A stretch of DNA of 64,000 nt from Talaromyces rugulosus (taxonomy: Eukaryota; Ascomycota; Eurotiomycetes; Eurotiales; Trichocomaceae): assembly GCF_013368755.1 (NCBI RefSeq), contig NC_049561.1, forward strand, positions 6,448,001 to 6,512,000, written 5' to 3'. Of the stretch, positions 11,969 through 22,769 are shown one piece after another; the first letter of the stretch is position 1; each line of letters opens with the position of its first letter. The position numbers and the translations under genes are program-made. The notes under the pieces were generated by a model, which was given only the letters and a program-made list of their open reading frames with translations, had not been told where the DNA came from and did not search any database.

Positions 11969-14545
11969 CTAATGCGGATTGTCCTTCATCATTATATACT
12001 CTCCCCCCTTTGTCCCCATCCCCGGAAACGACGCCGCCATACTCTGTGCCGTTGACGCCGTTGTAGCAGCAAGTCCTGTCCCCCCCGATTTCTCCTTCTC
12101 CACAGCTGCAAACGAAAGCGACATCTTGCCTGCCGTGTTCGCCCATGCCTTTGTGTCTGCGCTTGGATCTGATGTTGTCGGATGTAGCAGGTTTGTGGCA
12201 ACGCGTCCCGTCGCAGTTTGATTGAGAAGTTGCCGGAGCACACGTATTGAAAAGCGGGACGTGAGTGCGAAGAATAATGCAGAGAGTAGTATGAATGCGG
12301 ATGCAAGCAGGACCAAAAACCCGGGGATTGCGTAGGCCCATGTGTAGCTTATTCGCTGGGTGTATGGCGTTGCCAATCGCGTGTTTTCTTTACTGTTCCT
12401 GCTGGAGCTGTCGGCCGTGACGGCTTTGATACCAACAGTCGACGCCGCCGCAAGCTCTGTCCAGATCAGATTGATCATCTTTGCTGCACTTTCCGATGAG
12501 CCAGACAGCTGCGACCACATCCTGCTCATGGCAATGTTACTAGCGCCAGAAAAATCATCGTTGCCGTTGCCGGAACCGCCATAGATCGAATACAGCGCGT
12601 CTTGAAAGATTCTGAGAGGTGCGAGGCTGTCCATTGCGGGTCCCAACGTTGAAGTGTACCCTTCATAGATGGCGGGGAGCCAGAGCTGCTCTGCGCGTAG
12701 AGTGTCAAAGCCGCTGGCATTTTCGTAGTGGCTGGCCACCATACCCCATGCTGGCGCGACGTCGTCGATGATGGTCCAGTTGCTGTGCTCAATTGCCCAG
12801 AGCGGTTGCGAGGCGTTATCGGCATATACCTTGTCACTGATGTTCGTAACGTGTAGCTGGGTGATGTCTGTGGTGCTGTTGGCCAAAAAAGCCACCGTTT
12901 TCACATTCTGTTTTATGGCTGTCGCGCACACGTATAGATTCTGCGTGTAGTTTTTATTTGGCTCAAAGACTAATGGATCACCGCCGTCGGTTCGCTGCGG
13001 CGTGCTATAGATATAGCCGCAATATACACCTGTGTTGGTGTAGTTGGCCATGTCGAGTCCCCCCCAGCCCTGACAGATAGTAGCCGCCTCGGTGAAGTTA
13101 TCAGGAGTGATCGTTTCCCAAAGGGGGAGATTCTTGTCCGAATCACTATAAAGCCCTGGGTTGAGAGAGAGGTATCCACCATCAATTTTTGCGAATTGCG
13201 TAGTATACAATTTCGGCGCGAACAAGATACTCCCCTGGTCCCCCTGTCCATACATCTTGCCCAGTGACGAATTCATCTGCTTCTGAGATGGGTCAAACGT
13301 AACATTCAGAAAAATTGCAGACATGATATTATTGATATACGCCGCCTTGTACGCGCGCGCCCGCAAGTCTGGGTTTTGTCGGTCGTGCCACGTTCCATTG
13401 GGGTATACAGGGTCCAAATTCACAAACCCGCCGTTATCAATCAGGGTCACATTCGCGACAGACCCGAGTTCGCTGTCGAGGAAGTAGTGAAACGTCAAGT
13501 TTGTATCGACGCATTCGGTTACAGGTTCGACCCAGGTCAAATCTTCTGTCCATGTCGCGCCGTACGGGATGTTTTGCGGTGCAGTGTGGTTGCGATAGCC
13601 AAGGCCGCCGTTCATCATATCGGCCACGGCGCCTTCGATCAACACGACTTCGTTGCGTACGACCAAACTGTCCATGTGTCGGTACGTTCCGATGGGGAAA
13701 GGCTGGCCGCCGTCGATAATTCCTGTTTCCTCGAGAGTGACGGACCACACCCTGTACTGGATGTCGAAAAGCCCAGAGAGCGTATTTCCAACGCCAGAAG
13801 TTGCGCTAGAGAACATTTCGAGGTACTCTGGTGAGAGGGAGCTGAGGATAGTTGCGTTGGGGGTAGTTGGTATACTATACATCCCTTTTCTTCAAGTCAG
13901 AACTGCTCTTGATAAACTGCGTAAAAGAGAGAAAAATAAAACTCACCCGTATCGTTGTAAAAGGCCAACATACCGCCAAACGGCGACCCCGGACAATTTA
14001 CATACATCCTATTCCCACACAGCCTCGAATACCGATTATACCGCACCGGCGTACCGAATCCAAACGGCGACGAATCGGGCACATACTGAAAGCCCAGCGC
14101 GTGTGGGTGGTTGGCCAGCTCAATCACTGTTTTTAGACCTAGGGGTGTGACGAACGCAGCCACAGAGATCAAAGCATATACAAACGTGCGAAGCAAAGTA
14201 AGAAGGCGGACACGCCGCGCGACGTGTTTGCTATTGGCCGAGTCGGCGCGCAGGAAGACAGGCCAGAGGGTGGATTGCAGTTGGCGGCTTACGACGGACC
14301 TTTTCATTTATCAGCTGGAATTTCGAGAATTGAAGAGAGGAATGAATTTGAAGAGGAGAGGAATACCAAGTAGCGGCGGTGTGCTCGCTGGATAGAAGGC
14401 TCACGAAGACGATGACGGCGAGTAGGGGGACGATTATATGTACTATTCAGTCAGTCTTTTGTCAAGTAGATATTTAGCCAAAAACCGTACAGATAACGCC
14501 GACGCAGGCGATTACGCCAGAGACCTGGCCGACTGTGATAGCCAT
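11969..14545 (-). CDS. Large fungal membrane glycoprotein of unknown function
   Basis: A 799-aa protein rebuilt from four exons: 14545-14491, 14442-14367, 14299-13947 and 13884-11969. The first two exons are short. They encode a hydrophobic start (MAITVGQVSGVIACVGVI, then LHIIVPLLAVIVFVSLL), and the intron joins produce a continuous frame (SSEHTAATWSVVSRQLQ). A second membrane segment is near residues 75-100. A long extracellular-looking domain with many N-x-S/T sites and spaced Cys follows, then a C-terminal membrane helix (WAYAIPGFLVLLASAFILL) and a short Ser/Gly-rich cytoplasmic tail. The intron 2 acceptor (GAAAAG) lacks a good pyrimidine tract but is the only one that avoids an in-frame TAA. 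The architecture suggests a plasma-membrane protein; no function is known to me. Confidence 0.75.
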
Positions 14546-15160
14546 GTGCCTGTATGATCTCTGTACTTGTATAGTCTCTGTATAGAGTATAGAAGATAGA
14601 ACCAAATGCGCCCAGAATCGAGGCCCAGGTAAAATAATAAAAAGACAGTCTCCCACCCCTCGTTCACCTGATAAAATTTCATAAAATTTCCATCCGTCGA
14701 TCTCGTATACTAGTCCAGCCTTCAATTCCAGCCGCAAGGCTCGTCTAGACCACTAAACAAACCCATGATTGGCCAGAATATGCATGCCAAGGACAATACT
14801 CTATGCAAGCTTTTTAGCCTTTCCCATTCCTGATAGTATTTGATCAATGAAAATTTTAAAGTTGTCCTATGAGGCGAAGATGCCTGGATCCACTGAATAC
14901 GAGCCTCCCGTGTTTAACACGAATCCCCCCCCTAAAATCTGAGTGGAATTCGTATAGGGGGGAGTATTGTTCAGAGAAATGTTTCTATTTGTTGGGGGTT
15001 GCAAGGGTTAATACGTGAGTTTTTCAGCTCGTACTAGTGTTTATACTCGGTGCTGGGTGCAGTACCCGGACTGTTTTATACTAGGTATCCCCTCGGAATG
15101 CTTGGACATTTAACAACTACATCAACATTGAATTGATCGATACACACAAGCACACACAAA
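14546..15160. promoter_or_regulatory. Divergent promoter region
   Basis: A 615-base region between divergently transcribed membrane and cell-surface genes. It contains the C-tract/G-tract inverted pair described separately at 14925-14962. No gene is seen. Confidence 0.5.
14925..14962. repeat. C8TA / TAG6 inverted repeat with STRE-like cores
   Basis: CCCCCCCCTA at 14925-14934 is mirrored by TAGGGGGG at 14955-14962, leaving a 20-base loop. Each arm contains a CCCCT/AGGGG core, the stress-response element recognised by Msn2/4-type zinc fingers. It lies in the divergent promoter. The pairing is visible directly; a regulatory role is inference. Confidence 0.45.
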
Positions 15161-15925
15161 ATGCTCTCAACAACGTTGAATCTAGGGCTCATTCTGACCC
15201 TCACCCTCCTCCCCTCTACCCACAGCCATGCCAATCCCCAAATAACAACCGCGCCCTCCCCTTCCGACTACACCTCAGCCCTCGCCCGCGACTCATTTCT
15301 TCTCCGTCTCAAGCGAAAAGAGGACAGTACAACATCTCTCGGATCCGCAGACGCCCTCTCCTACTGTCAAGAAAGTGTCGCCGGCTGCTCAACCCAGTTA
15401 CCGTTGTACCACGCCTGCGAGTCGAAATACGGCGATGATCCGAAGTATTTGTATTGTCTGTGTACGACGGGCTATCACAGCGCGGTCTCGCAGTGTGATG
15501 CATGCTCGGTGAGTTTGGGCGCGTTGGCGGCGAGTCAGTTGAGTCTGGATAAGAGCGATGCGGAGACTCAGTGTGCGAGTTTGTCTTCGCGTTATGGTGG
15601 GCAGCATACTTCTACGACCAAGGCTGGCACGCATACGGGAACTGGGACAAAAGGAGGAGGAGGAGGAGGAGGAGGGGGAGGAGATGGAACGACAAAAACG
15701 GCGGAAGCAGAAGCGACGAGTACGATTCCCTCGTCAACAACGACGACAAGTTCAGTAGTGACGATGCCTACAGAGCCATATGCTGGACTCGCTGGGCAGC
15801 CGACTATCCCTGGTGATGGTAATGGGGTTGCTGCGCCGACTAGCTCGCAGGGTGCAGCAGCTGCTGGTAGTAAAGGTGCTGCTGGTGTGGTAGCTGGCGT
15901 GGTTGTGTGTGCTGTTTTGCTATAA
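15161..15925 (+). CDS. Small GPI-anchored cysteine-rich cell-surface protein
   Basis: A single-exon 254-aa protein. The start is ATG 15161 (AAAATGC). A signal peptide (about residues 1-22, ILTLTLLPSTHSHA) is followed by a domain with at least eight cysteines (about residues 68-140), including CLC and C-x2-C pairs. Then come a run of about ten glycines, a Thr/Ser-rich stalk and a C-terminal Gly/Ala segment ending in a short hydrophobic tail (GVVAGVVVCAVLL), as in GPI-anchored wall proteins. The poly-Gly is encoded by GGA/GGG repeats near 15653-15682. The cysteine domain resembles small fungal GPI wall proteins rather than a classic CFEM; no function is assigned. Confidence 0.8.
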   Translation: MLSTTLNLGLILTLTLLPSTHSHANPQITTAPSPSDYTSALARDSFLLRLKRKEDSTTSLGSADALSYCQESVAGCSTQLPLYHACESKYGDDPKYLYCLCTTGYHSAVSQCDACSVSLGALAASQLSLDKSDAETQCASLSSRYGGQHTSTTKAGTHTGTGTKGGGGGGGGGGDGTTKTAEAEATSTIPSSTTTTSSVVTMPTEPYAGLAGQPTIPGDGNGVAAPTSSQGAAAAGSKGAAGVVAGVVVCAVLL

Positions 15926-16095
15926 TTTCTTAGGATTGTTGGATTAGCATGGTGCTGGGGTTATTTGTAACAAAGTCAAGTGAATTAAACTTAATTATTA
16001 TGTTATGGTCTATAGGTATCAACTCGCTAATAAATGTCAATATGCAGATGCAAATGCAACAAAAAAACAAATGAAAATGAAGCAATGAAAGAATG

Positions 16096-18384
16096 CTAAA
16101 AGCTAAACAACCCACTGCGCCTCTTCCCCAATGGATAAATCACAATCGCCGACAAAAACAGTCCAACGGTGATGCCGATCGCCACCTGGATCATTCCGTA
16201 TCCCATGTCATATACCGAACTGTTAGCAGCACTCGACGTTGAGGTTGTGCCGCTGCTGTTGCCCGTTATGTTTGCCCGGATCTCGCCCGCAGACTGCACG
16301 CCGGACACCAACGAGCCTGATGAGGCGAGTCCCGACGGAACCAGGACAAAAATTGCAGGTAAAATCGCAGTTGCGGCGTGGCCGTGCCATAGCCGGCTGT
16401 ACAGGTTCCCCAGCGTGCCGATGGTGAATGCCCCGAGCGTATTGGCGAGCTCCATGTTGGAGTTCAACTTTAGACTGCTAAAGTAGTTGACAACATAACC
16501 GGCCACGGCAATGACAATCATCACGGGCGCTTGTTTCCACTTGCCCTGGTTGATGACAACCAGAAAGATAACGTACAATGCAACAAATGGAAAGCGCTGA
16601 ACATATTCGTTGTTTCCGATCAAGGAGCCGGAACATGTAGTGTACGGGTTTGCATTGCCGTCCATGAGCCCGTAAATAGTCGTGCCGACGGTGATTCCAT
16701 AGCCAAGAAACAACGAATAAATAATGGCGTACACCATTCGAATGGAGCCAGGAATGATTTGGTGAGACTGCAGCTCCAGACTGCTGCTAAGAACCAAGAA
16801 ACCCGGAAGAATCAACGCAATCGACGACTGGGCCATGGACGAGAAACAAAACAAATACTCAGGTTTGCCGTCGGTCTCGCCAATCTGAATACTGCCAAAA
16901 GCACGTGCTAAAAAGGACGTCACAATAGTCGCCAGAACCTCAAACACGTTCGAATACAGACTCGACCGAGGCGAAAAAACCAACTGCAACAAACCGAGCA
17001 GACACCCAAGAAGAAAAATAATGGGCATGTCGATTGGGCGAGCCTGAAAAGCAAACGGACCAACAGAGGCAGATGCAAAGCCATAGCACAAAACAACGAA
17101 CCAGGTGGGATATTTGGGCGGCCGGCCCATCACATCCTCTAGCAGCGAAATGGCCTCGTCAACAGTGACCTTTTCGTGGACGACATTCTTGTAAATATCC
17201 TGCGTGTCTTCCAGTCGAGCCAGATCCACGCCCTGGGGCACTCGCACCAGCTTCACCTCCGTCGTCCTGGTGGCCAGGTCGTCAAAGGACATGATCATTG
17301 TGCCGGGCAGATACAAAAACTGGGCGTGAATATCAAGTACCCGCGCGGTCATTTGCATATACTCCTCCAGACGATGGCTAGGAGCGCCAAACCGCATCAA
17401 CGCTCGGCACAAAGACATGAGATATCTCTGCCGACTGATGATGTTTGCAATGCGCACGGCAATGTGTTCTTTTGGATCTTTTGACTCCTTTCGGCTGTGC
17501 ATCTTGCGCCGCTTGCTATTCACCGTCTTTTGCAGATCATCCAAAGCCAGCGCGCCACCAGTAGAGCCCATGTTCAAACTAGCCCCAACCAAAGACATTG
17601 TCGACTGGTTTGGCGAGTGCTTGTGATACCATTTCACTTTCTTCGGTGTGGTAGTGCCGCTGTCAGGGGTCACCGGGGTGTTGCGACCCGAGTGCTGCTG
17701 CTGATGCAGCCTCAAAAGATTCGACAAGATACCCTCTCCCCGAATCGGTCGGTCTGATTCTGTATCTGAGCCGGCCGCACTGACCACAGACTCTGTTGAA
17801 TATGTGCGCTGGTATCCCGGCCGCGCCTTGCGTTTGATATGGTGCATCCCACGCACGAGACGGTTGGCCTCGGCAGTATGAATTTTGGACGCATTCTTCT
17901 CGTCGAGCCCGGACTGTGGACTATCAAGATCATCGACCCAGTTGCCCGTGTCGATGGCTGGGATGAGCCCATCGCCAGGGTCCTCGGGCCGGCCGAGCCT
18001 GGTCATCAGCTGGCGGGCTCGGTCGCGCAGCGATAGCACCCGCGTGAGATTGTTTTTCCCTTCTTCATCGTTGGCGTCGGACTGAGCAGTCTCTGCCTTT
18101 TCGAGATCGGGCATCTGGTGGTGGTGGTGGTGGTGGTGCTGCTGCTGGTGAGCGGAAGCCTCGGGCTGGCCGCCATCCTCGCTGTACTTGGGATACGGCA
18201 TGTGCTCGTCGTGCGAGCGAAACTTGACGCGCAGGCCACGCAGGCGCTCTGCGATCTCTTCGGGGGCCAGCTCTGGCTGGGGAAAGTCCAGGCTGGATCT
18301 TTCGTGAGGCGTGATGGGGCCGACGCTGCCATCTCGCGATGGTGGCGACGGCGACCCAGGGTGTTCGGCCATGGTGGGGGACAT
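16096..18384 (-). CDS. prm10: ThrE/Prm10-family threonine/serine exporter-like membrane protein
   Basis: A single-exon 762-aa protein with a second ATG four codons in (18372). The N-terminal 300 residues are disordered and carry a histidine run encoded by CAC repeats near 18115-18145. After that come the ThrE (DUF1212) domain, opening with IANIISRQRYLMSLCRALMRFGAPSHR written here in part only, and the ThrE_2 (DUF3815) domain, giving about ten membrane helices (from about residue 430 to 745). In bacteria ThrE exports threonine and serine. The yeast homologue Prm10 is a pheromone-regulated membrane protein of unsettled function. The family call is secure and the substrate is not known. It is transcribed divergently from the kinase-like gene across about 0.9 kb. 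Confidence 0.92.
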   Translation of the reverse strand: MSPTMAEHPGSPSPPSRDGSVGPITPHERSSLDFPQPELAPEEIAERLRGLRVKFRSHDEHMPYPKYSEDGGQPEASAHQQQHHHHHHHQMPDLEKAETAQSDANDEEGKNNLTRVLSLRDRARQLMTRLGRPEDPGDGLIPAIDTGNWVDDLDSPQSGLDEKNASKIHTAEANRLVRGMHHIKRKARPGYQRTYSTESVVSAAGSDTESDRPIRGEGILSNLLRLHQQQHSGRNTPVTPDSGTTTPKKVKWYHKHSPNQSTMSLVGASLNMGSTGGALALDDLQKTVNSKRRKMHSRKESKDPKEHIAVRIANIISRQRYLMSLCRALMRFGAPSHRLEEYMQMTARVLDIHAQFLYLPGTMIMSFDDLATRTTEVKLVRVPQGVDLARLEDTQDIYKNVVHEKVTVDEAISLLEDVMGRPPKYPTWFVVLCYGFASASVGPFAFQARPIDMPIIFLLGCLLGLLQLVFSPRSSLYSNVFEVLATIVTSFLARAFGSIQIGETDGKPEYLFCFSSMAQSSIALILPGFLVLSSSLELQSHQIIPGSIRMVYAIIYSLFLGYGITVGTTIYGLMDGNANPYTTCSGSLIGNNEYVQRFPFVALYVIFLVVINQGKWKQAPVMIVIAVAGYVVNYFSSLKLNSNMELANTLGAFTIGTLGNLYSRLWHGHAATAILPAIFVLVPSGLASSGSLVSGVQSAGEIRANITGNSSGTTSTSSAANSSVYDMGYGMIQVAIGITVGLFLSAIVIYPLGKRRSGLFSF

Positions 18385-19294
18385 TTACCGTGGATGCGTG
18401 TGCGTGTATGCGATGCTTTTAGTAGAGACGGCATCGAAAGAAACCGGGGAAGAGTGAGAGGTCAGGCATTTTGTAAGCAGACAAAACTCTTCAGGGGATG
18501 AAAGAGAAAAAAGAAGAGTGTCGGTGGTGAAAGAAGGACAAGGGAAGCAGCTGCTTTTGAGCTCTTGTTGGGTGTCTGGATTTTCCGGTGTTTGGCAGGT
18601 GCGGGGAGCTTGCGACGCCTATCAAAGCTCGCAATCGCCAATCACCCATAGCAATTATTGATATCGGTCTCCACGGGTGGCGCAAGCTCAGGATGATTTT
18701 TTTAATCTTCACTCCCCTGTGGTGAGTTTCAGGCAGCCGATTGGGTTCTGGCCGCCGTTTGCAGCCAGCCAGTCGTGGCAGCCACGGCTATCTCGGTGGG
18801 CTATTTTTGGGCGATCGCCTATCGCTGGGTTCTAGACGATCACGAATAATTTCGCCACCCTGCTAGTAACACTACTATCAGACCGGTTTTCTGCCTGATT
18901 TATCCACAGTTTGCGCGTCCCAAACAGGCAAAGTACGAACTGCTCGCGCCGTGGGAGCGCCCTCTGCTACTATGCCCAATCGGGCAATTTTCAATGGCTT
19001 CTACTTTGCCTGTTTGGGAACTTGTATAGGGCATCTGTACTGCGAGGAAGAGTGCTCATGTCATGATGAAGGAAACTGTGTCTGTGTTGCTGCAGGCAAC
19101 AATGAAGTTGTGCTATTTCACCAGCCCTGCGTTTGTCCTTGTTCGATTCCATTCTCTTCCTGTGAACTACTTTTGCTCCCTCTAGCATCATCAGCTCATA
19201 TAAATCCTCATAACTTTCGCTCTATTTCATCTTTATTCCCTCTACTCCCTCTTTCCTTTCTCTCTCTACTCCCTCTCTAGCCACTGACAACACG
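18385..19294. promoter_or_regulatory. Divergent promoter region, about 0.9 kb
   Basis: This spacer separates the exporter (minus) from the kinase-like gene (plus). The last 60 bases before the plus-strand ATG are almost pure CT (tactccctctttcctttctc and similar), a common fungal core-promoter feature. CTAG just before the ATG could be a 5' UTR splice acceptor. No gene is seen. Confidence 0.5.
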
Positions 19295-19924
19295 ATGGCT
19301 TCCATCTCATCCTCCTTCTGCTCTCCCCTCTGCCTCATGGGCATTAGAAACGGAGGCATCCCCGACCCATCCTGCCCCAACGCCTCACTCCACGTTCTTG
19401 GCCAGCTCGCCGACACTGAAGTCCTATCCTGCCATGTCGTCCAGACCATCCACCTCCACGCTGCCACTCACATGGAGATGATCCACCGCAGCGACACCAA
19501 ATCAACCGCAGTATACCGCATGACCCTGCCTCTAACTGGCCTCACTTTCATCCTCAAAGCTGCCTGGGACCAAGGGATCCCTGAGCAGGAACAAGAATAC
19601 CGCCTTTATCAGAATATGCAAGACGTGCAGGGCTCTTCCATCCCCGTCTGCCTTGGCGCGTTTGTGATTCCGTTTGACAGTCTTGTAGCGCCTGTCGACA
19701 CCCATTTCATGATCCTCTCGTCTGCCGGTGTTTCTGTTACTGCGGGAATCATCGACGAGACAAACAAGGACCGCGCACATCCGATTTACTGGCGCACCGC
19801 CAACGAGGTTCTGAGGAGTTCGGGTGTTGTGCATAATGATACCGATTGGAGGAATTTGTTTTACAATGAGGCTACCAACGACTTTATGTTGGTCGATTTT
19901 TCGCGGGCTTTTTTGGCCAACTGA
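19295..19924 (+). CDS. Minimal protein-kinase-like protein, lacks most of the C-lobe
   Basis: A single-exon 209-aa protein. It shows a compact kinase fold: a beta3-like lysine (FILKAAW, about 85-91), an alphaC-like Glu in EQEYRLYQ, a hinge-like HFMILS, a catalytic loop HNDTDWRNLFYNE (HND in place of HRD, about 178-190) and MLVDFSRA in place of DFG. The protein stops 7 residues later, so the activation segment and the lower C-lobe are absent. The form resembles the fungal-specific atypical kinase-like families with H-N-D loops. Activity is doubtful; an adaptor or pseudokinase role is possible. The start and stop are clear and I see no sign of a lost 3' exon in the AT-rich sequence that follows. 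Confidence 0.75.
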   Translation: MASISSSFCSPLCLMGIRNGGIPDPSCPNASLHVLGQLADTEVLSCHVVQTIHLHAATHMEMIHRSDTKSTAVYRMTLPLTGLTFILKAAWDQGIPEQEQEYRLYQNMQDVQGSSIPVCLGAFVIPFDSLVAPVDTHFMILSSAGVSVTAGIIDETNKDRAHPIYWRTANEVLRSSGVVHNDTDWRNLFYNEATNDFMLVDFSRAFLAN

Positions 19925-21113
19925 TCATGAATATCTGGTTGCAATCAGATTGTTTTTTTTGGGTCTTGTTTCATATTTCGAATGGTGCATTTGAGCTCTG
20001 ACAGCGGAATTTAGCCTGTACGAAATTGCTGTGCATTAGTTGTTGTTTTTTGATTTCAATTATGTTTTTCTTGGCGATATTTTCCTGGGCATGTATCTTA
20101 ATATTAGATGGCGATCGATCCGGAAATCGAATGAGGTCGATTTTGTCTTCCATTATTTTGACTTCAAATTAATGTTGACTATGGGTGTCTTCAATGTTGA
20201 ATCTAATGTACTCCTAGCACTACATGTATACTTTCTTACGGTGAAAATTCGCATTTTATATTACATGCTGGTATTTCTACGCCAATACACCTTAACAAGC
20301 TTGCTTGCTATCTTCTATGTTTTTTACGTCTACTAATCTATACTAATAGATTAAAGCATAATATTAATATTTAATCAAGGTAGTTATTACGATGCGAGGG
20401 GTAGTAACTCGCCAAATTATGATGTAATACTTACCAGGATATAACCCTTGTCGAAGGGTTTTTAAGAGAGACAAGAAAAAGGAAAGAGGTCAGGCTTAGT
20501 AGATGATTATTAAGGTGCGAGCCTTGAAAGGACGTAAAGCTCAAGAGTACGTACAAATAAGACTCAAGGGCTATTAAATCCGATCCCCTACTAATCGTGC
20601 CACCTGCGCACTGGCTCAATGCAATTTTCGCATTAGATGAACATGTGGTAAAACAAATCTTCAAAGACAACAAATTTTCTATTTTCATGGTGAACCTACT
20701 CGTACAGTGGCAGCTTTTCCAATGTATAGAGAGCAGAATCAAGTCGTCCTTGGGGAAATCTCCTGTCTTCTGTACATCCTCCAGCGTCCAGGTAATGGCG
20801 TAATCGCTCCCTCCCATCCATCAGCCATGAATACGTAGAGGCTGCTGTCGGAGATCCAGACATCTTCATTTCCTCCTCTTTAGGCGTTGTATATACGCAC
20901 GCTTCGCCCTACTACGATCTTGTTTAACTCTTGACAGTCGCGATAAAATCACCAGTTTCGCCAACCTTCTCCACTTGAGTGTAGATGATTCTCATTGAGA
21001 GCATCTATCTATCAATTGATAGCGCTGTCTATTGTTTGCTCCATGCAATGCGCCAAGATTATCCAGCAAGAAGCCTCATTCATCTGTGTCCGATGAAACT
21101 AGACGCAACCTGT
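19925..21113. other. Intergenic region, about 1.2 kb
   Basis: AT-rich region between two convergent genes. A 128-codon minus-strand frame (20431-20817) is present, but it has no recognisable motif and odd composition. I see nothing else. Confidence 0.45.
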
Positions 21114-22484
21114 TTAGCTCAAGAGCGGCGATGCAGCCTGTTGGAGTCGCCTCGATGACTTCAATGGGAACAGATCCAAGAAACTGGCTAACATCTGGAC
21201 GAATGCGACTAGTATAGGGTACTGAGCCAGGCGAACCAAGTCAACCTGCACATCAACTGGGTTTCCCCTTGGAATTGCGGTTGGCTGCTGCGCCTGACTC
21301 TCTGCAATGCCCGTGAGCTTGATAGGAGGTGCCACAGCTGGAATGTCACAGTTGGACAGGAGCGTCTCTTGCGGGAAAGTGAATCTCTCGACGGCCCGAG
21401 AAAGGTTGATGATATTTTGAGCTGCTCCACCGTCTGTTGTTGCGAGATTTCCAGCCGAAGGAGCAGCAGGCGGCGCATCAGGGATTGCGCTCGTTTTAGT
21501 TTCAGGGAGATTGTTCTGAGCTATCTCGGTGCTTGTCGGAACGGGAGCTTCATCCATCTTCGCTTTGAATACACTTGGAAGCTCGATCGCCATCTCCAGA
21601 TAATTCCGTCTTGCCATTTCAATCGGCAGACCCTGAGCCCAAGTATCCAAACGACGCTGAGAACTGTCCGGTTGATTCACGTTCACAAGAGTCAAAGACG
21701 AACCCTGGTCTTGCTTCGCATCTGGAGGGAACTTTAACGATCTGAAGACTTCGTTGGTTTTTTCTTTGATATTGCGAAACGACTTGCGCAGTTTCCCTTG
21801 GATTTCCACCTGCATGTAGAACGGCTTCCGCTCGTGCTGGAACGCAAAGGCCGTATGGATCGGGTTGCTATGAACACTTTGCCGCTCCAGCTCGTTCTCT
21901 GTCAATTCCCACTTCAATGTCCGGTAGGTCGTGCCAGTCCCCCGTCCTTCTTTTCCTGGGACAAGTTGCCCTGTAAACATCCACCGACTCGTGTGGTTGA
22001 AAGTTTTCTCCTGGTCAACGCCCAAGCCTCCACCGCCTGCGCCTAGGACTGTGAATTGAGGCGTACCATGGAATGTTCGCTTCACGGGGACAAGTGTGGG
22101 CTCGCCGCTGATGTGCTTGGGTCCGTAACTATCGGTGATATTGAGCGCATTGGAGGGAATCGCACGACGGTTGAACCGTGTCTTCCGATCGCCGAGTTCC
22201 AGAGCCTCTTCTTCGTGGAGAGTGATGCTGACGGTTGCATTTTCCAACTGACAGCCATTCGGCTGATTGAAGGTGAGATCCATGTAGATAATCCCCGCAG
22301 GACTTGCTCGGTCGCCCAAAACTCCCCATCTAGCCTCGGACTGGCGAAAGCGACAGTCAACCGTCACTTTGCCGAACTCGCGAAAACCGAGGTTTGTCAA
22401 ATCCTCGCCGAGGAATCGATAACCACGACCGTATTTGCGCTGGAAACGCGGGCCAGCGTAGGTTGCTAGCGGTTGCTCCTCCAT
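21114..22484 (-). CDS. Conserved-looking fungal protein of unknown function
   Basis: A single-exon 456-aa protein starting at ATG 22484. The N-terminal half (residues 1-240) reads as a beta-rich domain with a glycine run (about 150-160) and a conserved-looking ending around QPFYMQVEIQGKL. The middle is Pro/Ala-rich (about 310-350), and the C-terminus is more hydrophobic (PILVAFVQMLASFLDLFPL), possibly a membrane-associated helix. I do not recognise a domain. It shares a 285-base divergent promoter with the 822-aa gene on the plus strand, so the two may be co-expressed. Confidence 0.75.
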   Translation of the reverse strand: MEEQPLATYAGPRFQRKYGRGYRFLGEDLTNLGFREFGKVTVDCRFRQSEARWGVLGDRASPAGIIYMDLTFNQPNGCQLENATVSITLHEEEALELGDRKTRFNRRAIPSNALNITDSYGPKHISGEPTLVPVKRTFHGTPQFTVLGAGGGGLGVDQEKTFNHTSRWMFTGQLVPGKEGRGTGTTYRTLKWELTENELERQSVHSNPIHTAFAFQHERKPFYMQVEIQGKLRKSFRNIKEKTNEVFRSLKFPPDAKQDQGSSLTLVNVNQPDSSQRRLDTWAQGLPIEMARRNYLEMAIELPSVFKAKMDEAPVPTSTEIAQNNLPETKTSAIPDAPPAAPSAGNLATTDGGAAQNIINLSRAVERFTFPQETLLSNCDIPAVAPPIKLTGIAESQAQQPTAIPRGNPVDVQVDLVRLAQYPILVAFVQMLASFLDLFPLKSSRRLQQAASPLLS

Positions 22485-22769
22485 GACAACTCAGTACATA
22501 TGGAATCCAGACACGAGTTCCTTTCTGCTCGAACACAGGGAGATGAGAACATGCTGGTGTTCTTGTAGCTGCCTAGTGAATGTCGGCGAGGCTGATTTCG
22601 AATCCTCCAGCTTCAGCCCCGCACGGGGGCTGCACTGCTGCAGGAGCCAAACTAGCTGAACTTGTTCACTAATTTAATTAATTAGCAGCTCAACACCACA
22701 TCGCGATTGTCGAACGATTTCCTGCCATAATCATTATCCAGCGAAAAGAACTGCTCGTTCACTCCAGCT

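Noticed and set aside
20431..20817. 128-codon minus-strand ORF as a gene
   Set aside because: No recognisable motif, unusual composition, no promoter features; it lies in an AT-rich spacer.
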